DNA of 39,294 bases, taken from Planctomycetota bacterium. Lineage in GTDB: Bacteria; Planctomycetota; Phycisphaerae; Phycisphaerales; UBA1924. Both the position numbers and the translations under genes were made by a program. The DNA is taken from contig RFGI01000007.1 in assembly GCA_003696725.1 (NCBI GenBank), forward strand, positions 1 to 39,294, given 5' to 3'. Under the pieces are notes generated by a model. That model was not told where the DNA came from. It worked only from the letters and a program-made list of their open reading frames with translations, and searched no databases. Below, one piece after another: positions 1-6,873 of the stretch. Positions within the stretch are counted from its first letter, which is position 1. Every line of letters begins with the position of its first letter.

Positions 1-354
1 ACACGGGCCGTCACCCTCGCCGAGACGGTCCTGGCGCACGTGCTCGCCGACGCGGGCAGCGCCGACGCGTCGCTGGGGTTCGCCGCGCTCACCGACGCCG
101 CCGGGTACGAGGCGGCGCTGCGCACGCGCACGGACCCGATCTTCGGGACGTTCTACGCGGGGCGCGGGCTGACGTGGAGCCTGACGATCGAGCCCGTCAC
201 GACCAGCGAGTCCTCCGGCGACTGGACCGCGGCGGTGGACCTCTCCGCGACGACGCCGCAGTACCGCCGGGTAACGGTGACGGTCTCGTGGACGGACCCC
301 GGCGGGCAAGCGCGGACGCTGGACCTGGCCGTCATCGTGGCGGACCTGTCATGA
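1..354 (+). CDS. GspI-like pseudopilin, 5' end cut off by the window
   Basis: An open frame runs in from position 1 and ends with TGA at 352-354, leaving 117 residues. The visible part begins with a run rich in Ala, Leu and Val (TLAETVLAHVLAD) resembling the helix that follows the N-methylation site in minor pseudopilins. It continues into a beta-rich C-terminal half with TWSLTIEPV and a YRRVTVTVSW strand, the usual pattern of the GspI minor pseudopilin, which joins GspJ and GspK in the tip of the type II secretion pseudopilus. The N-terminal prepilin signal lies outside the window, so the family assignment rests on the C-terminal pattern and on the GspJ-like gene that follows with a 4-base ATGA overlap. 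An internal ATG at 40 is probably not the start, because the frame is open upstream. Confidence 0.6.
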   Translation, partial: TRAVTLAETVLAHVLADAGSADASLGFAALTDAAGYEAALRTRTDPIFGTFYAGRGLTWSLTIEPVTTSESSGDWTAAVDLSATTPQYRRVTVTVSWTDPGGQARTLDLAVIVADLS

Positions 355-1511
355 GACGCCGGGCGTTCACGCTGATCGAGTTGATCGCGTCGATCGTGAT
401 CCTCGGGGCGCTGGCCGCGGCGATCGCGCCGGTGGTCTCCTCGGCCGGGGACGCCATGGCGACGGGCGCCGAGCAGCGTCGCGCCGCCGAGACCGCCCGG
501 CTGACGCTCGAGCGTGTGATCCGCGCGATCGAAGCCGCCGGGGCGACGACGCAGGCGGCGCAGGGCGGGCTCGCCGGGCTCGACGCGCTCGTCATCGTCA
601 ACGACGCCGGCGGGACGCCCGATGCGCAGGAGCAGCGTCGGATCGATCTCTTCACCGCGTGGGGGATGACGGTCGCCACGATGTCGGCGTCCGACACGCA
701 GGCCAACCTGCTGGCCGCGGCGGCCGCCGCCGACGTGGTGTACATCTCCGAGGTCGTCGTCAGCGGCGATCTGAACACCAAGCTGCGGGACACGCCGACG
801 GGCGTGGTCAACGAAGAAGCCCAACTCGTCGACGAATTCCTGATGGCCACCAGCGTAGTGGCGTTTGCGGCGCAGGACACGCTCACCGTCACCGACGCGA
901 CGCACCCGATCACCAGCGCGTTCGGGCTCGGCGATGTCGCCGTCCTCGGCCGGCCGCACATCATGACCGCCCTGAGCACGAACACCGCGACGCACGCCCC
1001 CGGGCTCCAGATCCTCGCGAGCCTGTCGGGCTGGCCGGCGGTCGCGGTGCTCGACGCGGGCGCCGCGGGCATCCCGTCGGGCAACGCCGCGGGCCGGCGC
1101 GTGCTGCTCTCGGTCGGGGCGACGCCGATGCAGTTCGAGCACGTCAGCGCCGACGGCCTGCGGCTGATCTACCGCGCGATGGAGTGGGCGGCGACGGGGG
1201 CCGTCACCGAGGCGCCCGCCGCCGTCAGCGGGGCGCAGATCAGCGCGGCGCAGCCGACGCGGGTGGCGCTGACCGGCGGCGACGACATCAGCCTCACCGG
1301 CACGACCCTGTGGCTGACGCCCAACGGCGGGGCGCCGGCGATCCTCGCCGAGGGCGTCACCGTGTTCGATCTCACCTATGTGGGCGACGACGGTGTGACC
1401 GACGCCTCCGCGACGCCCGACCAGATCCGCCGGGTGGACATCCGCCTGGTGGTGGGCGGGTTCGAGCTGCGCGGCGCCGCGGCGGTCCGCGCTTGGAGGC
1501 ACTGGCCGTGA
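351..1511 (+). CDS. GspJ-like pseudopilin with a large inserted domain
   Basis: This 386-residue protein starts with a class III prepilin signal: a basic MRRR leader, then A-FTLIE with Phe at +1 and Glu at +5, and a hydrophobic helix to about residue 30. Residue -1 is Ala rather than the usual Gly. Residues ~30-90 and ~300-386 look like the two parts of a GspJ minor pseudopilin; the C-terminal VFDLTYVGDDG and RRVDIRLVVGG strands are typical. Between them, residues ~95-285 form an alpha/beta insert with DVVYISE, GVVNEE, THPITSAF and YRAMEWA. GspJ proteins are normally about 200 residues, so this one is nearly doubled. The start overlaps the upstream stop (ATGA) and the end overlaps the next gene (GTGA), which implies translational coupling. 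The N-terminal call is secure; the identity of the insert is not. Confidence 0.8.
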   Translation: MRRRAFTLIELIASIVILGALAAAIAPVVSSAGDAMATGAEQRRAAETARLTLERVIRAIEAAGATTQAAQGGLAGLDALVIVNDAGGTPDAQEQRRIDLFTAWGMTVATMSASDTQANLLAAAAAADVVYISEVVVSGDLNTKLRDTPTGVVNEEAQLVDEFLMATSVVAFAAQDTLTVTDATHPITSAFGLGDVAVLGRPHIMTALSTNTATHAPGLQILASLSGWPAVAVLDAGAAGIPSGNAAGRRVLLSVGATPMQFEHVSADGLRLIYRAMEWAATGAVTEAPAAVSGAQISAAQPTRVALTGGDDISLTGTTLWLTPNGGAPAILAEGVTVFDLTYVGDDGVTDASATPDQIRRVDIRLVVGGFELRGAAAVRAWRHWP

Positions 1512-1873
1512 CCCATCGGGCGAGTCAGCGCGGTGGGCGGCGGGGTGTGGCGATGGTCGCCGTGGCGCTCCTCCTGGTCGTGGTGCAGATGGTGGCCCTG
1601 GGGGTCATCGGCGCCGCGGGTGACGACACCCACCGGGCGGCGCTGGTCATCGAGTCGGCGCGGGCGAGGATGAACGCCGAGAGCGCCTCGGCGGTCGTCG
1701 CGCGCGAGTGGCTCGACACGCCGGCGTTGCCGGCCTCGGCGACGATCACGCTGCCCGACGGGTCGGCGGTGGTGGTCACGGCGTTCTCGGCCTCGCCGGC
1801 GGCGCCGGGGACGGCGCGGGTCCGGGGTCTGAGCGGGACGGCCCGGCGGGAGATCGACGCGGTCGCGCCCTGA
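1508..1873 (+). CDS. Short PilX/GspK-like pseudopilin-associated membrane protein
   Basis: The product has 121 residues and starts at a GTG that overlaps the stop of the GspJ-like gene. A basic leader (RGGRRG) is followed by one hydrophobic segment, residues ~15-37 (VAMVAVALLLVVVQMVALG), and a small soluble domain with a probable beta hairpin near TITLPDGSAVVVTAF. The RRGVAMVAVALLLVVV pattern resembles the N-terminus of GspK/PilX proteins, and the position after GspI- and GspJ-like genes fits GspK. Typical GspK proteins exceed 300 residues, so this would be a minimal version without the alpha domain. The canonical Phe+1/Glu+5 signal is absent, so processing by prepilin peptidase is uncertain. 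Confidence 0.55.
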   Translation: MTHRASQRGGRRGVAMVAVALLLVVVQMVALGVIGAAGDDTHRAALVIESARARMNAESASAVVAREWLDTPALPASATITLPDGSAVVVTAFSASPAAPGTARVRGLSGTARREIDAVAP

Positions 1874-2018
1874 TGACCGCCGGCCCTTTTCGGACGACGG
1901 GAATCGCGAGCGACGCCCGCCGAGTGTCGCAAGTCGGGGCCGATCCCGCCCGATATCCAGCGTTGACCGGCCCGCGCCGCCACGGGCGGACCGGGCTGAC
2001 CCCCAAGCGAGAGCGCCT

Positions 2019-3623
2019 GTGCCCAAGCGAGTGATCCTGGAGATTTCAGACTCCCGCGTGACGCTCACGCCGATCGGCGCCGGCGCCGCGCTGACCGAGC
2101 GCCGCGACGCGGGGCGCGACGGCGGACAGAGTTGTGATCCGGCTTCGGCGGCGCCGATGATCCGCGCGCTCGTCGAACGCGCCGGCTGCGCCGGGTCGCG
2201 CGCCGTCGTTCTGGCGGCGAGCGCCGAGTGCGCCGTCGAGTTCCGGTCGACCCCGGCGCCGGCGGCGCAGGCCCGGGACGCCGCGGCGCTGGCGCTGCGC
2301 GAGTCATGCGGGTTCGAGCCGGGCGCCGACCCCGTCGCCGTGACGGTGCTCGGACGCGACGCATCGGGCGAGCCCCCGGTCACGCACACGCTCGCCGCGG
2401 GTGAGCGCGGGGCGTGGGCGCGGGCCCTGATCGACGAGATCGAGCGCGCGGGGCTGAGGGTCGACGCGGTGATCCCGCCGCGGGCCGTGACCATCGCGTG
2501 CGCGGCGTCGGTGGCGCGGCAGACGCACGGCGCGGGGCTCGTCGCGACGCTCTGGTTGGGCGAAGACGATGCGGCGCTGGCGGCGTCGGAGGACGGCCGG
2601 CTGCTCCTCCTGCGACCGGTCGACGCGGGCGTGGGGCGATTGGTCGCGGCGATGACGCGACCGATCATGTCCGAGCGCGGCGAAGTGCGGCTGACCGACG
2701 CCGACGCCCGCGAGATCCTGACGTGCACAGGCGTGCCGGCCCCGGGCGACGAGGTGGACGCGGCGACGGGGCTGCGCGGCGCCGATGTCCTGCCCGCGAT
2801 CCAGCCCGTCCTTCAGCGGCTCGTCGTCGAGATCAAACAGTCGCTTCGATTCGGGCTGTCCGATCCGGACCGCGCCCGGGCGGCCCTGCGCATCGACGGG
2901 TCGGGCGCTCTGATCCCGAACCTGGCGCGGGTGCTGGCCGATGAGGCCGAGTTGCCGATGGACGACGCCGCGCCGCCGAGCCACGGCCACGCACCACGGC
3001 GAGTTGAGCAGGCCGAAGCCCTGGCGTCGAGTCTGAACCTGCTGCCGCGATCGGCGGTGACGACGCGGGCGTCCGGATCAGCCAGGCGTGGGCTGCTCGT
3101 GGGGCTGGGGTTGGCGGCGCTGGCGCTGGCCGTCGATGCGGGCGCGACGGCGCTGGAGACGCGCTCGCTGCGGCTGAAGATCGCCCAGCTGGCGCCGATC
3201 GCCGCGCAGATCGAGGCCTCGCGGACGCGGTACGTGTCGGCGTCGGCGCGGTACGCGTCGGCGCAGGCCGAGGCGGCGCGTCTGGCCGAGACGGCGCCCG
3301 CGCGGGCCAACTGGGGCGCGCTGCTGGCGGATCTTTCGAGGCTCACGCCGGAGGCGATCGAGCTCAAACGGATCAGCGGCGCGTACAAGGACGGCGAGCC
3401 GATCGCGGCCGTCGAAGGCGCCGCCCGCGCCGAATCGGATGAGGAAGCCCGGCGGGCGATCTCGGACTTTGCGCGCTCGCTGGGAGAGAGCGGGCTCGTC
3501 TCGCTGGCGACCCTGGGCGGCGTGCGCCGGACGGGCGACGAGTGGGCCTTCACCGTCGAGGTCCGGCTGACGCCCGTGCGCCGATCGCCCGGCGGTGTCG
3601 CCGAGATGGAGGAGACGCCGTGA
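2019..3623 (+). CDS. PilM-PilN fusion (GspL-like) assembly protein
   Basis: This 534-residue protein has two parts. Residues ~1-330 look like the actin-like PilM/GspL cytoplasmic domain: the start VPKRVILEISDSRVTL resembles the first beta hairpin of that fold, and RLVVEIKQSLRF resembles a late conserved helix. The SLNLLPRS stretch near residue 338 matches the conserved start of PilN. It is followed by a single membrane helix (~357-380), a coiled-coil-like Ala/Arg-rich stretch and a ferredoxin-like periplasmic domain. In most type IV pilus systems PilM and PilN are separate and bind through that NLLP peptide; GspL of type II secretion carries both in one chain. A GTG start at 2019 is preferred because translation from it gives the full first strand. 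The stop overlaps the next gene (GTGA). Confidence 0.7.
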   Translation: MPKRVILEISDSRVTLTPIGAGAALTERRDAGRDGGQSCDPASAAPMIRALVERAGCAGSRAVVLAASAECAVEFRSTPAPAAQARDAAALALRESCGFEPGADPVAVTVLGRDASGEPPVTHTLAAGERGAWARALIDEIERAGLRVDAVIPPRAVTIACAASVARQTHGAGLVATLWLGEDDAALAASEDGRLLLLRPVDAGVGRLVAAMTRPIMSERGEVRLTDADAREILTCTGVPAPGDEVDAATGLRGADVLPAIQPVLQRLVVEIKQSLRFGLSDPDRARAALRIDGSGALIPNLARVLADEAELPMDDAAPPSHGHAPRRVEQAEALASSLNLLPRSAVTTRASGSARRGLLVGLGLAALALAVDAGATALETRSLRLKIAQLAPIAAQIEASRTRYVSASARYASAQAEAARLAETAPARANWGALLADLSRLTPEAIELKRISGAYKDGEPIAAVEGAARAESDEEARRAISDFARSLGESGLVSLATLGGVRRTGDEWAFTVEVRLTPVRRSPGGVAEMEETP

Positions 3624-4192
3624 AAAGGTCCGAGCCCTCGCCGCGCGATCTGGCGGCGACGAGTGTGATCGCCGCGGCGTGCATCGTCGGGTTCGTGGCG
3701 CTGGTCAGCGCCCGGCTGGACGCGTCCCTGGGCCGGGCCCGCGCGACACTCTCGGCGCTGTCGGCGGGCCAGCGCGAGTCACCGCTGGAGCGCGAGGCCG
3801 ACGCCGTCGAACAACAGGCGGAGTCGCTGGGCGCGTGGGTCGAGGCGCAGACGCGCGCCGACCAGAGCGCGCGGTACGAGGCGCTCCTGCGCCTGGCCGA
3901 GGCGCTGGACGTGCGTGTGGACCGCATCGACCCGACGCCGGTGCGGCGCGGCCGGGAGGAGCGCGTCACGGAGTTCGGCTTCGCGCTGGACGCGACGGGC
4001 GAGTACGAGCGCGTCGCCCGGCTGCTGGATCGGATCGAGCGGGAACTCGGCGCCGCCGGCGTGGCGCGGTTCTCGATCGCGCCTGCTGGTGGGGCGGACG
4101 GGCCGGGGCGTGTGCGCGTCACGCTCGAGACGCGCCACGTGCGGTTCGAGCCGGGGCGGGCCGTCGCCAGCGCATCGGGAGACGAGCGATGA
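3620..4192 (+). CDS. PilO/GspM-like inner-membrane assembly protein
   Basis: The product has 190 residues: a short basic N-terminus, one membrane helix at ~11-33 (VIAAACIVGFVALVSARL), a charged coiled-coil region (~38-90) and a small alpha/beta C-terminal domain containing FALDATGEYERVARLLDRIE. That last string is the familiar PilO/GspM pattern (strand, then a 'Y..v..fl..iE' helix). PilO pairs with PilN through the coiled coil and periplasmic ferredoxin-like folds to form the inner-membrane platform. Position directly after the PilM-PilN fusion, with a GTGA overlap, and directly before a PilP-like gene supports the call. Sequence similarity in this family is weak, so the order of genes carries much of the weight. 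Confidence 0.65.
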   Translation: MKRSEPSPRDLAATSVIAAACIVGFVALVSARLDASLGRARATLSALSAGQRESPLEREADAVEQQAESLGAWVEAQTRADQSARYEALLRLAEALDVRVDRIDPTPVRRGREERVTEFGFALDATGEYERVARLLDRIERELGAAGVARFSIAPAGGADGPGRVRVTLETRHVRFEPGRAVASASGDER

Positions 4193-4701
4193 ACACCGCG
4201 CGGGTGCGGTCGGCTGGGTTGGGCGCGGCGGCGGCGCCGGTGATCGTGGCGCTGGTTGCGCGGGCGCTGGTGGGTGGGTCGCCCGCGGACGTGGGCGCGG
4301 CCGAGCGGGCCCTGGGCGAAGCGCCGACGCGCACCGCCCCGGCGCTTGTGGCGATGACGCCCGCCGAGACGGCCGCTCTGGCGTACGCGCGGGCGGCGCT
4401 GCGCGAGCCGTTCGCGGGCTCACCGATGCACCGGGGGATCGAGGCGCCCGAGCCGTCGATCGGGCCCGCGCCCGCCGAGCCGGTCCGAGCCGAGCCGACG
4501 GCGCCGGTCTTCACGGTGACGAGCGTGCTGGTCGGTCGGCGGGCGACGCTGGTGACGATCAACGGCCGGCTGCGTCGTCTGGGCGACGAGGTCGAGCCGG
4601 GCTGGAGGCTGACAGAGATCGACGCCCGGGCCGGGACGGTCACGCTCACGTCCGAGGACGGCCGGCGCGAGCGGGTCTCGATCGCGCACCTCCTCAAATA
4701 G
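4189..4701 (+). CDS. PilP/GspC-like protein (periplasmic HR-type domain)
   Basis: This 170-residue protein starts at an ATG overlapping the previous stop (ATGA). It has an N-terminal hydrophobic stretch (~10-28), a Pro/Ala/Glu-rich linker and a compact all-beta C-terminal domain (~105-170) with VFTVTSVLVGRRATLVTING, GDEV and GWRLTEIDA followed by VTLTSEDGRRERVSI. This pattern ('ING...GD.v....v..I....V.L...g') is that of the homology-region domain of GspC, GspB and PilP, which links the inner-membrane platform to the secretin. No secretin gene (GspD/PilQ) follows, although that is where it often sits; the operon apparently ends here. Confidence 0.65.
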   Translation: MNTARVRSAGLGAAAAPVIVALVARALVGGSPADVGAAERALGEAPTRTAPALVAMTPAETAALAYARAALREPFAGSPMHRGIEAPEPSIGPAPAEPVRAEPTAPVFTVTSVLVGRRATLVTINGRLRRLGDEVEPGWRLTEIDARAGTVTLTSEDGRRERVSIAHLLK

Positions 4702-4734
4702 TGGTCGGCCGGCGCGTCCCCGGGAGGGTGGATC

Positions 4735-4750
4735 GCGTCGCCGGCGACGC
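4735..4750. repeat. 16-bp perfect palindrome between pilP-like and pilZ-REC genes
   Basis: GCGTCGCCGGCGACGC is its own reverse complement. A second hairpin follows at 4774-4791: CGGCCC, a 6-base loop, then GGGCCG, ending just before the GGAGG at 4796-4800 that serves the next start. No U-tract follows either, so they are not standard intrinsic terminators. They may mark the end of the pilin operon or fold in the leader of the next gene, but in GC-rich DNA such palindromes also arise by chance. Confidence 0.4.
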
Positions 4751-4807
4751 CGAATGGGTGAACCCCCCGGCCTCGGCCCGCCGATGGGCCGGGCTGGAGG
4801 CTGGGCC

Positions 4808-5977
4808 ATGCTGCCCGACCAGTTCATCACCACGGTCAACCTGACGGACGCGCAGCTCAACGAGGTGTTCGAGGCCGCCGCCCAGCGCGCCGGCGTCGAG
4901 GGCGACGACACCGAGCGCGCCGAGCGCCGCAACCTGTCCGAGCGTCTGGCGTTCCGGCACCGCGAGATCGCCCTGGTGGTCGAGCACCCCGGCGGGGGGA
5001 TCGGGTCGTACCACATCTGCACACGGAACCTGACGCCCTTCGGCGTGTCGGTGATCCACGGCGGGTACCTGCACCGCGGGACCCGGTTGAAGATCATGCT
5101 GCCGACGATCTGGGGCGGGGAGGAGGCCATCCGCGGGCGGATCGTCTGGTGCCGGGTGCTCACGGGCATGGTGCACGAGGCCGGGGTGCGGTTCGAGGCG
5201 CCGGTGGACCTGTGGCGTTTCCTCGAGGGCGAGGAGGGCGGCGAAGACGCCAAGCGGACCACATCCGGCGACCACCACGACCTGGACGGCAAGGTGCTGC
5301 TGCTGGACGACCTGGAGATCGAGTGCCGCATGTGCGAGCATCACCTGGCGCCGACCAAGCTGGAGCTGGTGACGTGCACGACGCTGGTCAAGGCGCTGGA
5401 GTTGGCGCGCGAGGACACGTTCGACGCGGTGCTGTGCGACATCAACCTGGGCGACCTGCCGGGAGAGGAGGCCATCAAGGCGATCAGGAAAACGCCGTAC
5501 CTGGGCCCGATCATCGCGCTGACGGGCGAGTCGAACCCGTCGCGGATGCGGCAGGTCAAGCAGGCGGGCGCCGACGCCATTGTGCGCAAGCCCTACGACC
5601 CGAAGAACCTCCTCGCCGTGCTCTCGGAGTGGATCTCCAAGGGCGGCGCCGACGGCCTGGCCGGGCCCATGTACAGCCAGCTGGCCACGCAGGAGCACTG
5701 CGAGGGCCTGCTGGAGGGCTTCTTCGCGTTCGTCGAGGAGGTCAAGGCAGAGATGAAGCGGGCCATCACCGACGACGACGTGTCGAAGACTCGCCGGTTG
5801 GCGCAGGACATCAAAGAAACGGCGGGGTCGTACGGCTTCCCCGCGGTGTCCGAGGCCGCCGAGCGCGCCGTGACGGCCCTGGACTCGTCCTGCTCCATCA
5901 CCGAATCCACGCAGCAGATCCAGTGGCTCCAGACGGCCCTGCGGCTGATGCGCAAGGGGACGCCGGCGGCGGCGTAG
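4808..5977 (+). CDS. PilZ - receiver - HPt-like signalling protein
   Basis: The 389-residue product combines three regions. Residues ~35-140 form a PilZ domain with the c-di-GMP signature RxxxR (RLAFR, 46-50) and N-x-T-x-x-G (NLTPFG, 74-79). Residues ~162-280 form a response-regulator receiver domain with the acidic pair D167/D168, phospho-acceptor D211, T239 and K261. Residues ~285-385 form a helical bundle resembling an HPt domain, but where HPt has 'aHxLKGsaG' this has LAQDIKETAGSYGF, with Gln333 in place of the phosphorylated His. ATG 4808 is preferred over ATG 4754 because GGAGG lies 7 bases upstream and the extra N-terminus is low-complexity Gly/Pro. Inference: it senses both c-di-GMP and phosphorylation, perhaps acting on the adjacent pilin machinery. 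Confidence 0.85.
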   Translation: MLPDQFITTVNLTDAQLNEVFEAAAQRAGVEGDDTERAERRNLSERLAFRHREIALVVEHPGGGIGSYHICTRNLTPFGVSVIHGGYLHRGTRLKIMLPTIWGGEEAIRGRIVWCRVLTGMVHEAGVRFEAPVDLWRFLEGEEGGEDAKRTTSGDHHDLDGKVLLLDDLEIECRMCEHHLAPTKLELVTCTTLVKALELAREDTFDAVLCDINLGDLPGEEAIKAIRKTPYLGPIIALTGESNPSRMRQVKQAGADAIVRKPYDPKNLLAVLSEWISKGGADGLAGPMYSQLATQEHCEGLLEGFFAFVEEVKAEMKRAITDDDVSKTRRLAQDIKETAGSYGFPAVSEAAERAVTALDSSCSITESTQQIQWLQTALRLMRKGTPAAA

Positions 5978-5999
5978 GGCCGATCGCCCGGGCGGCCCG

Positions 6000-6005
6000 T
6001 ATACT
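6000..6005 (+). promoter_or_regulatory. Candidate -10 box (TATACT) for the HEAT lipoprotein
   Basis: TATACT at 6000-6005 matches the sigma70 -10 consensus at five of six positions and lies 20 bases before the ATG at 6026. No good -35 hexamer is visible 16-18 bases upstream, where a GC-rich inverted repeat sits instead (5977-5982 pairing with 5993-5998). The inferred leader would be about 14 bases. Confidence 0.4.
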
Positions 6006-6025
6006 CGCCGGCGGGGCGCACGCCG

Positions 6026-6862
6026 ATGCCGAGTGTGAGAGCCATCCCGTCCGCCGTCTGCGCGGCGCTCACCGCGGCGTTCGGCGGCGCGGTCACCGGG
6101 TGCGGGCTGGACGTCGCCGGCGGGAGCTCGCTCGATCAGCAGTCGGTGCTGACCATCTTCGCGCCCCCGGACCCCGCCGAGGCCGCCCGCTGGGCCGCCG
6201 ATCCGTACGACCCGGACAAGCGCCAGCGGGGGACGCTGCTCTTGGCGACGGCGCCGTGGGGCGGGGAGCCCGTGTACGTGGACTTCTACCGCGCCGCGGC
6301 GGGCGACGAGGACGCCGCCGTCCGCGCCGTGGCGATGATGGCGCTGGGTCGGCACGGCGCGCCGGAGGACGCGGCGATCCTGGTCCAAGGGCTCACCGAC
6401 TCCGAGCCCGTCGTCCGCCGGGCCGCGGCCCGGGCGTTGCAGCGCCTCCACAACCCGGCGGCGGTCGACGCCCTGCTGCGCGCCGTGGACGAACGGCGTG
6501 AGGAGGACCCCGAGACCCGCGCCGCGGCGGCGGTCGCCCTAGGGCAGTACGCCGACCCGGAGGTGGTGCAGGGACTGATCGCGGCCCTGCGGGACCGCCG
6601 GCTGCTGGTCAACCGGGCCGCCCGGGATTCGCTGACCCTCCTGACCGGGCAGGACTTCGGCCTGGACGACGGCGCGTGGCTCGAGTGGACGGGGCGAACG
6701 GCCGATCTCTTCGCGGGGCGCGGTCGGTACGTCTACCCGGTCTACCGGCGGTCGCCCTTCCTGTGGGAGCAGCTGATCCCGTGGATGCGACCGCCCAACG
6801 AGACGGCGTCGGTCCCGGCGGGGATGACGCCGCCGACGCCCGACGCGCCCACCGGAGGCTGA
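6026..6862 (+). CDS. HEAT-repeat lipoprotein
   Basis: The product has 278 residues. The N-terminus is a lipoprotein signal peptide: a basic start, a hydrophobic stretch and the lipobox-like AVTGC at about residue 26, so it is probably lipid-anchored. Residues ~85-215 contain helical HEAT/PBS-lyase-type repeats: AVRAVAMMALGRHGAPEDAA, VVRRAAARALQRLHNPAAVD, TRAAAAVALGQYADPEVVQG and LLVNRAARDSLTLLTGQDFG. Such repeats form curved protein-binding scaffolds. The C-terminus (YVYPVYRRSPFLWEQLIPW) is not recognised but is the sort of tail seen in planctomycete HEAT lipoproteins. The gene lies between the signalling protein and a dehydrogenase with no obvious functional tie. Its partner is unknown. Confidence 0.75.
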   Translation: MPSVRAIPSAVCAALTAAFGGAVTGCGLDVAGGSSLDQQSVLTIFAPPDPAEAARWAADPYDPDKRQRGTLLLATAPWGGEPVYVDFYRAAAGDEDAAVRAVAMMALGRHGAPEDAAILVQGLTDSEPVVRRAAARALQRLHNPAAVDALLRAVDERREEDPETRAAAAVALGQYADPEVVQGLIAALRDRRLLVNRAARDSLTLLTGQDFGLDDGAWLEWTGRTADLFAGRGRYVYPVYRRSPFLWEQLIPWMRPPNETASVPAGMTPPTPDAPTGG

Positions 6863-6873
6863 CCGTCCGGGCC

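Noticed and set aside
4754-4807. Earlier ATG (4754) for the PilZ-REC protein
   Set aside because: The added 18 residues are Gly/Pro-rich without similarity to a domain, and the start at 4808 has a well-spaced GGAGG.
5977-5998. Terminator after the PilZ-REC gene (GGGCCG / CGGCCC)
   Set aside because: There is no T-tract, and the stem starts in the stop codon; it may be chance in GC-rich DNA.
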